Source: Mesostigma viride (Eukaryota; Streptophyta; Mesostigmatophyceae; Mesostigmatales; Mesostigmataceae). Taken from it: 64,000 nucleotides of DNA. Positions 57,597 through 64,000 of the stretch are shown here, piece after piece; position 1 is the stretch's first letter; every line of letters starts with the position of its first letter. Below the pieces are notes generated by a model. That model searched no databases and was not told the DNA's origin. It saw only the letters and a list, made by a program, of their open reading frames with translations. The stretch spans positions 7,812,478 through 7,876,477 of the forward strand of contig RPFO01000213.1 in the NCBI GenBank assembly GCA_009746045.1, read 5' to 3'. The position numbers and the translations under genes are program-made.

Positions 57597-58075
57597 TGGC
57601 TCTTAGCCACGTGGCTGGGGCCTCCCTCACGGCAGGTTACACGGCGGACCGGGCGGGAGCGGGCCAAGCTCCTGGCCTACGGCGACGTCGGGCACCATCG
57701 TGTGGTGCCCTTTGTCCTGGAGGAGTTTGGGGCCATGGGGCCCCTGACCTCCGCCTTCTTCAAGGAGTGTTGCCGGCTCCGGGAGGACCGGCTGGACCTG
57801 GAGGGCCAGCGGGCCCCATGGTCGGCGCGGACCTGGACGTCATATTGGCGTCAGCGCTTGTCGGTGGCGCTGACTCGGGCCATGGCGGACATCATGCTCC
57901 GCCGTACGCGGGCTGATTTTGCGGTGCAGCAGGGCTATTAGGTTCCTCCCGTTAGGCGTTTCCATTGGTCTTATCGTAGTATAGAGCTTTGACATGGCTC
58001 TGTATATAGGTTTATAGCTGGGCGTTTGCTTTGGTTTGAGTGATTTCACTAGATGCTGTAAGTAATTATATTTTT
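57597..58075 (+). mobile_element. RLE-LINE copy D, 5'-truncated
   Basis: ~97% identical by eye to 56265-56738 (end of the endonuclease ORF, 3' UTR and tail). Flanked by AATATATATACCAGTAGT at 57579-57596 and 58076-58093, a perfect 18-bp duplication. The host is a second copy of family X (57553-57596 and 58094-58618). The ORF remnant to the stop at 57939-57941 has one base inserted near 57654 relative to copy A. Confidence 0.85.
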
Positions 58076-58093
58076 AATATATATACCAGTAGT

Positions 58094-58618
58094 GTACTGA
58101 GATTAGTCAGGCTTAGCCTAGCATGTGGCCCACGCGCATGTACGTGCGCCCATAATGGCCCCCATGGATGTTGCCTTCAGAATTTAGCCAAGCCATGCCT
58201 ATAATGGGACCCCCATGGATGTTGCATTAAGAATTTAGCCATGCTATGCCTAGGCAGAGAGATGCTCTCTGTTGAGAAGCCATGCCCTAGCCCTTGTTGT
58301 ATAGCCATCGGGGTTAATGCTCCGTGACTCCCCAACGGGAGCAGAAGTCTAATTAATTAATTTTAATTAATTAATTAGTTGTATAGCCATGATGATCTTC
58401 CCCCCCATGGCATGCTCCCCCTTAGCTGCATGGGCACAGCGTGATAATAGACCATGAGGGTGCGGGTGCCCTGGTGCACCTAGAGCAAGGGTAGCTTACA
58501 TTCCCACCCTTGTACATGAAAGTATAGCGTAGGATGTACTTAAAAGCCATATGCCCCTTCTCAGGGATATGTGCTACATTTACTCCCAACGGAGTGATGT
58601 TCCTAATTAATTGTTCAT
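58094..58618 (+). mobile_element. Family X 3' UTR, second plus copy
   Basis: Matches 56752-57160 and ends with the CTCCCAACGGAG hairpin (~58585-58596) and an AATTAATT tail. Interrupted by a 69-bp insertion at 58309-58377. Confidence 0.7.
58309..58377 (+). mobile_element. 69-bp retroinsertion made only of 3' hairpin and tail
   Basis: CGGGGTTAATGCTCC, the CTCC...GGAGC hairpin and an AATT tail, flanked by a perfect 13-bp duplication GTTGTATAGCCAT (58296-58308 and 58378-58390). Confidence 0.85.
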
Positions 58619-58684
58619 CACACCCTGGACTAACAATCCTAGTAGTGAAGCGTGGGCTATGCACGGCAGATGGAGGATGTGGCC

Positions 58685-59310
58685 ATGGGCATTAAAAAAT
58701 TAAATTAAATTATAACATGCCTCCGTGGGGAGATCATGTAGCACATATTCCATGATGGATGGGGTGGAGGAAGCCGCGTGATCGAACTATCCTAACTCTA
58801 AGCTATCTAGAAAATCCTAACTACACTACTCATCAAAACGCCTCCTCCGCTGGGGGGGAGGGGGCTTGCCCACAGGGTCGGGCGTGTGCGCCTTGACAAT
58901 CTTCTTCCACCGCGTCTTGTCCTGCATGGCAGTCCAAAGACGGGAGAGAGAGTGGATGCGGTGCTCAAACTGGGCTGGGACCACTAGTTCGTCCAGCAAC
59001 ATCTGGATGTCAGTTCGTGACAGGGTTTCCCTACCCTTTTGGGAATGCCCTCGGGGCCAGGCCAGGTCAGAATGTGTCGCCCTGCATGGCTGGCCAAGCC
59101 GCTGGGGGCCGGCCAGGCCAAGGGTGGTGTCGACCTGGCTGGTGCGAGCAAGGTGTCCTACAAATGCTATCCTACGCTGCCTAATCTCGTCCGAAATACG
59201 AGGCATGCCATGATACAAAGATTCTGATGACGGACGCTCGGAAAACCCTACGTTAAGGACCTGTCGGAGCATCCTGTAAACCGTGCCGTCTAGCCTAGCT
59301 GCCAGTTTGG
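58685..59310 (-). mobile_element. LINE-B 3' end, 5'-truncated
   Basis: On the minus strand one mostly open frame (59272-58826) encodes FSERPSSESLYHGMPRISDE, IRQRRIAFVGHLARTSQVDT, MLLDELVVPAQFEHRIHSLS and the basic tail ending RRRRFDE-stop. The hairpin and an AATTT tail follow at 58690-58735. About 85-90% similar to the 3641-4216 copy. Confidence 0.8.
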
Positions 59311-59317
59311 GTGGGAT

Positions 59318-59770
59318 TAATTAATTAATTAAAATCATAGCTCCGTTGGGAGCATATGTAACACATAGCCCTGAGAAAGGGGCATCTATGGGTTTGTAAT
59401 ACAATCAGGGCTACAACCTGCAGGTGGAGGATGTACAACTGTCACCTGCTCTGCATGGGTGCACAAGGTGCACCTGCACCGCCATAACTGATGGTTCATG
59501 CCTCCTTACCAAGCACAGGCACCCAGGGGGGGCTTGAGGAGAGGGCCTAGAAGGCCTGCATGACATATGGGGTGGAGGGTATGTGGCTAGGCTATAGCTG
59601 GTGTACACATGGCATCTCAGCAGAGAGTAACTCCCTGCATAGGCATCGCATGGCTAAATTCTTAATGCATCATCCATGGGAGGTCCCATTGTAGGCTGGG
59701 CGCGGCTAAATACTGAAAGCATCATCCATGGGGGCCATTATGGGCGCACATGCGCGTGGGCCACTTGCAA
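59318..59770 (-). mobile_element. Family X 3' UTR, minus copy
   Basis: Starts (minus orientation, 3' end) with an AATT tail and the GCTCC-GTTG-GGAGC hairpin at ~59341-59354. It shares the CATCCATGGGGGCCATTATG segment near 59724 with 56810-56830 in inverse orientation. Confidence 0.65.
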
Positions 59771-60071
59771 AGGCTAAGGGTGGTCCCACGCGGAATGGGG
59801 TCATTTTTGGCGCATTTTGCAAGAAAAAAACGCTAGTTTCATTCGTCCGATATCTTTTTTTCGCGCGAATTTGGCGTCCGATCGCGTATTTTCGAGCTAA
59901 TTTGGTGTCATAATGCTTAATTCATGTCAATTTGAGCGTACATTCCACATCGAGAGGCTTGAAAGTTAGTAATTCATGTAAATTTTACGTGGAGAGACTC
60001 GACATCATCCTAACCTTTGTATTAACCATAGGACGAGCATTGCCAGCGCATGTCCAAGTGCTAACTTTCCC
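59771..60071. other. 3' flank of the unknown minus-strand gene
   Basis: AT-rich, probably 3' UTR. Contains the near-repeat TTCATGTMAATTTKA (59923 and 59974). Confidence 0.4.
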
Positions 60072-63000
60072 TCACACTTTCGAGGGCCTCTTCCGTAATT
60101 TCGCTTCCGCGATCTGCTGTTCCGTTTTCGAGTTCCTCCTCTTCTTATCGATCTCCTTTGCAGGCGCCCAGACTTCCACATCCTTCCAGCTCTTGCCATC
60201 CGTCAGCTTTACCACCTTCATCGCGTAGTCCAGCGGCATCCACCACAACTTGTTCTTCAACTTCCCTCCCTTCTCCCCCTCAGCGAAAAACTTAAATGCG
60301 ACGTCCCTCCACTTGGTGTCGTATCCAGACACCTGCCCATAAAGCATGACGTCTTCTAGCTTGGCATACATTGGCGTAGCCGTATCCTTGTTCCCTGCTT
60401 GCATAATGGCTGCAGTCCACCCATCACACCAAAAGGCCTCTGGTGCTCCGAACCCCATTTCCCCGTCCATAAGTCTCATTTCCAACGTGGGCTTGTCATC
60501 ATCCTCATCGCCCGCCTGACTGTCTTCCGCCCCCTTAGGCTCCTCCCGTCCGGAAGTGTCAGCATGTACAGCCGCTGGTCCGAAGCCCACCGCCACATTA
60601 GCCAAGCGAAGTAACTGCTCCACATCCTCATTACCTGCGAGCAAACCGATCATGCCATCAACGCATGACTAAAATCGAGTTAGTAGAAATCGGACTGCCA
60701 ACCGTAAAAAATCAAAACACTCTACATACCAGAATTCACTCGCAGATTTTTTCTTACCCTTTTTGGCCTTTTCCTTCGACCTCTGCTCGCAGGTAGACCC
60801 CGTCTGGGGGTGGGGGGCAGGCGCCGGGGCGGGTTTGGCGGGCTCGGCAACCTTGGCAGTCTTCGCGGTCTTGGGTAACTTCTTGGAAGCAACGCGCTCC
60901 TTTCCCCCGTCCTCCTCCTCTCCGCCGCCATCCTCCTCCTCCTTCTCCTCCTCATCGTCCGAATCTGAAAGCACAACTGCTTTTCGACGCCGTTTCTGAG
61001 GCAGGGCAGGCTTGGCAGGCTTCCCCACCTTGGCCGATTTCTTGGAAGCAACGTGCTCCGCAGCCTTCCCACCCTTGCGGATTTCTTGGTAGCAACGTGC
61101 TCCTCCTCCTCCTCCTCCTCCTCCTCCTCCTCCTCCTCCTCCTCCCCTCCTCCTCCTCAGCATCGTCGTCCTCCTCCTCCTCCTCCTCCTCAGCATCGTC
61201 GTCCGAATCAGCCACTGCCACAACTTGCTTACGAAGCTGCTTCTTCGGTACCTGAGAAATGGCCAGAGTCGGCGGGGGAACCCGAAGCTGCTTCTTCGGT
61301 ACCTGAGAACTGGGCAGAGGCGCCGGGGTGGGCAGAGTCGGCAAGGGAACCCGAAGCTGCTTCTTCGGAACCTGAAAAACGGGCTGCGACGCGGCAGGCT
61401 TGGAAGGCCCACCTCCATCATCCTCAACAAGTGACACGACTGCCCGTCGAGTCACTTGAGAAGCGGGCTTCTTCGCCGCAGGCGGATCCGAATCACCTTC
61501 AGGCCCCGTCATCTGTTCGGCCTGCTGCGTTCTCACCTCGACGGGGGTCTCTCCGCGGTTAGACCCTCCTGCCGGACCTCCATCCCCTCCATCCCCTCCC
61601 TCCAACAACTGTTGGTCATCCCTCTCCACCACGGCGGACAATCCCCCAGCTTCGTGGGAAGCTTTTCGCTTCTTCGCCCTTCCGAGCCTAGGCCCCCCAT
61701 CACCTTCCCCCTGTTCAAGCCGCTCCCACAATTCACTCCCTTTCCCGATCCTTTCCACTATCTCTTGAAACCCCTTAATCTCCGGCTCGGTACCAAACAC
61801 GATCACCATCGGTTCGAACCTGGAGAAAAACTCTTGGGCGCAAGCCTTCAGCACATGATCGTAGATCCCGCCCTGTTCGGGAATGTCCGAGGCTGTCGGG
61901 CAAGGACCGAACTTCCACCACCCTCTCTGAAAGTTACTCCACTTTTCACCCCAAATGTTCGCCAAGTTCAGCAGGCTCAGGCACGGAAGGGACCTGCCCA
62001 AGGGAAAGGGGCGGGCTGAAGCTGAGGCAACCTCGCCTGCCACCTGCTTGACGAGCGACTTGTCATCATCATCACCGTCTAGTTCCTGACAGCAAAACCA
62101 GACCCGGCGACGGCCCCAGTCCACACTCTGCCACTCATACTTCACGTCCCACTCCTCCTCCTCCTTCGCCTCCGTCTCCTTCCCCTTCCCCTTCCCCTTC
62201 CCCTTCTCCAGCCCCTTCACCGGCCCCTTCATCGCCGCCTCCTTCACCCCCCTTCGAGTAATCCAACTTTTGGAGCGTACTTCCTGAACGCTTCCGGAGC
62301 CAAAAGTGCCAAACCCACCGTCTTGTCCTCGCTCTCTTTTAGCAGAATCTCCTGAAAGTCGATCTTGCCATTACTGAGATCCTTTCTCGGAATCCTCAGA
62401 TGTGCGGCGTGTTTTTTGGCTTTAAGAAGGTAGGCGATGTTCCTCGTTATGATGACGGCCACATCCCAAAATTCCCGGTATCTGGCCACAATCTCCTTCC
62501 TGCCGACCGGCCGAGCGAGAGGATGGAGATTGAAGACGAGTTCGAAAATATGAGACGCCACAAACTCCTTGCCATTTGCGTCCTTGCATCGCGCTTCCAG
62601 CGTCACATCCTCCTTGAATCTGGCGCAAATGGTCAGCCGCAGGCACTCCAGCACATCCTTGGCGATCTCCACCAACTTGGTGAGCTTTTCCGGTCCAACC
62701 TGGCAGCTCATGATGCAATCGATCACGGCGTCCATCATAGGAAGGCTGGCCAAGTTCCTGAAAGAAGTCCAAGAGACCTTCTGGCCTTTCTTCTCCCCCT
62801 CTGCATTCGCGAATTTGCACCTTTGCATCATCACCTCCTCAGGCGCGGGTTTCGTTGAGGCAGGATCATCAGTCTGCTCCTGTGTCAGACGGAGAAACGT
62901 GTTGGCCAGCGTGCGACTGTAAGCGGAATGCACTGAAGCAATGCTGTGGGCCGGCTTTTTCTTTCCTTCTGCTTCCTCCTCGTGTACATCCACCGCTGCC

Positions 63001-64000
63001 GGCTCCACATTCCCTTCCCTTCCCCCCGCTTGCCGCATAGCCGGGAGGATGTACGTGAGCAGATTGGTATAGTGGCCATCCGCAATATAGTGGCCCTTCC
63101 CACGCGTGACTTTGCCGTATAGATATAGCTTGTTGTAGTTCCACACGTCAAGCAACGCCTGGCCCAGCGTACGATCCGCCACGGCTAAGTCCTCCGAATT
63201 CGCCCCCTTGGCGATGTCGAACAGCTTCTCCAGCTTGCCGGTCAGCACCGCCTGCGACATCAATTAACATCGAGCGAGCAACGACAAAACTCAGTCATAA
63301 AAGGCGAGGGGTATAGCTGCGGATAGACCCTAACAAAATTCGAAAAAGAAACGGCCGACAATACGCAACGAAAATTCCAAAAAAAAAAGGAGAGGGTCTA
63401 GCTGCAGCGAGACCCTCGCAAAAAACTTGAAGCGCACACAAAAAACAACCACGAAAATTCCGAGGGTCTACCCGCAGCTAGACCCTGCCAAAATAGATAG
63501 CTTACATCTTCTTTTGCCTTAGGTAGATTTCGCAGCTCACTCCACGACGGGAGCAGGTCGCCACCCTTGAGAAGAATGACGTTCGTACCCATGTAACCAC
63601 CACGGAATTTCCGCAACAGGTCCTGGAAGGCGTGCTCCGCCTCCTTAGGAGTATTTGCGAAATTGGACTCCGCCCCACCCTCGCACATCATTGCCCGAAC
63701 CTCTCCCCACCCGCCATCCGGCCCCCTGAGAAACGACTTTAACCCCTTAAAGTAGTGGTTCCCATCCACCACCGCGTACCGGAGAACCAGATACGGTACC
63801 GGTACCCGTTCCTCAAAAAATTTCGGATCGTAGGACTTCATCGCAGTATTGCACAGCAGGTTGAAAACATCCCGACTGCCCTCGATCTCCTGAGGCAAAA
63901 CTGCTTCCACCTCGTCCACCCTGGCGTAGGTACGCCACTCAAGTCCTCTCGCGAGGAAAGAGGTGGTGGACTCCGTGTTAAGCCACACGTCGACTTCAGT
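60072..64000 (-). CDS. Multi-exon gene of unknown function, 5' end outside the window
   Basis: Minus-strand exons are 64000-63506, 63251-60758 and 60634-60072. Donors are GTAAGC (63505) and GTAAGA (60757); acceptors end GTCGCAG and CTCGCAG. Both junctions keep phase (KAKED|AVLTG; KKG|NEDVEQ). The N-terminal ~500 residues look globular (FFEERVPVPYLVLRYAVVDG; LGQALLDVWNYNKLYLYGKV). They lead to a Lys/Glu-rich stretch, three QVPKKQLR repeats (~61240-61390), an acidic run over a (TCC)n tract (61101-61195), HVASKKSAKVG repeats and a conserved-looking end (EAFWCDGWTAAIMQAG). Frame changes occur in a G6 run near 62250 and around 61080-61190: a decayed copy, sequence errors or unseen introns. No family recognised. 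Confidence 0.6.

Noticed and set aside
60721-60735. Splice donor GTATGT after SASEFW in the unknown gene
   Set aside because: Joining it to either downstream acceptor gives an immediate stop; the GTAAGA donor at 60757 keeps phase.

Overview
The window is nuclear DNA from a eukaryote, most probably an alga or other member of the green lineage. GT-AG introns can be traced in three host genes. The left-edge gene is a SpoU/TrmH-type methyltransferase whose C-terminus resembles plant homologues. About 85-90% of the rest is transposable elements inserted into one another. The species cannot be named from the sequence alone.

Host genes. (1) 1-1287, plus strand: the last two exons of a SpoU-family RNA methyltransferase. 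(2) 18624-20095, minus strand: a three-exon i-type (destabilase) lysozyme-like gene whose splice phases and catalytic motifs fit across both introns. (3) 60072-64000, minus strand: a multi-exon gene of unknown function that runs off the right edge and has reading-frame breaks in an acidic, low-complexity exon.

Mobile elements. An R2-like LINE (called RLE-LINE here) has PHD, RING-H2 and C2H2 fingers ahead of the reverse transcriptase and a restriction-like endonuclease at the C-terminus. Its long copy A spans 34270-56738. It starts with six tandem ~172-bp units, and its single ORF is split by two CACTA transposons: CACTA-1 at 38645-49032 with perfect 56-bp TIRs, and CACTA-2 at 49604-55204. Copy A and a short copy D (57597-58075) sit at the same position in two copies of a dispersed element (family X), at an AATATATATACC motif. 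Three further insertions (1645-2118, 2132-2263, 3030-3135) also lie at ATATATA motifs. A second LINE (LINE-B, YADD-type RT) occurs at 3515-7540 (minus), 16255-17605 (plus), 41430-41580 (plus) and 58685-59310 (minus). Family X has an L1-like ORF1 and a 3' UTR. X, LINE-B and a third family share a 3'-terminal hairpin built on CTCC-CAAC-GGAG followed by an (AATT)n or (AATTT)n tail.

Other elements. Three elements are flanked by TTAA duplications, piggyBac-like by that criterion: 4541-6258 inside LINE-B, 10172-16216 inside a 3'-hairpin sequence, and 29360-31449 beside the copia 3' LTR. A hAT/Mutator-like element (20526-22813) has 14-bp TIRs and an 8-9 bp duplication. A Ty1/copia-like LTR retrotransposon (23191-29355) has nearly identical LTRs and the unusual order Gag-IN-PR-RT-RH. 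Satellites include 831 bp of ATCC, two CT tracts and several 15- to 290-bp tandem arrays, mostly inside the CACTA elements.

The nesting gives a relative history: family X first, then RLE-LINE copy A in X, then two CACTA elements in A, with further fragments and satellites inside CACTA-1. The mobile ORFs carry stops or frame changes, so most copies are probably inactive. The copia element looks youngest by LTR identity.
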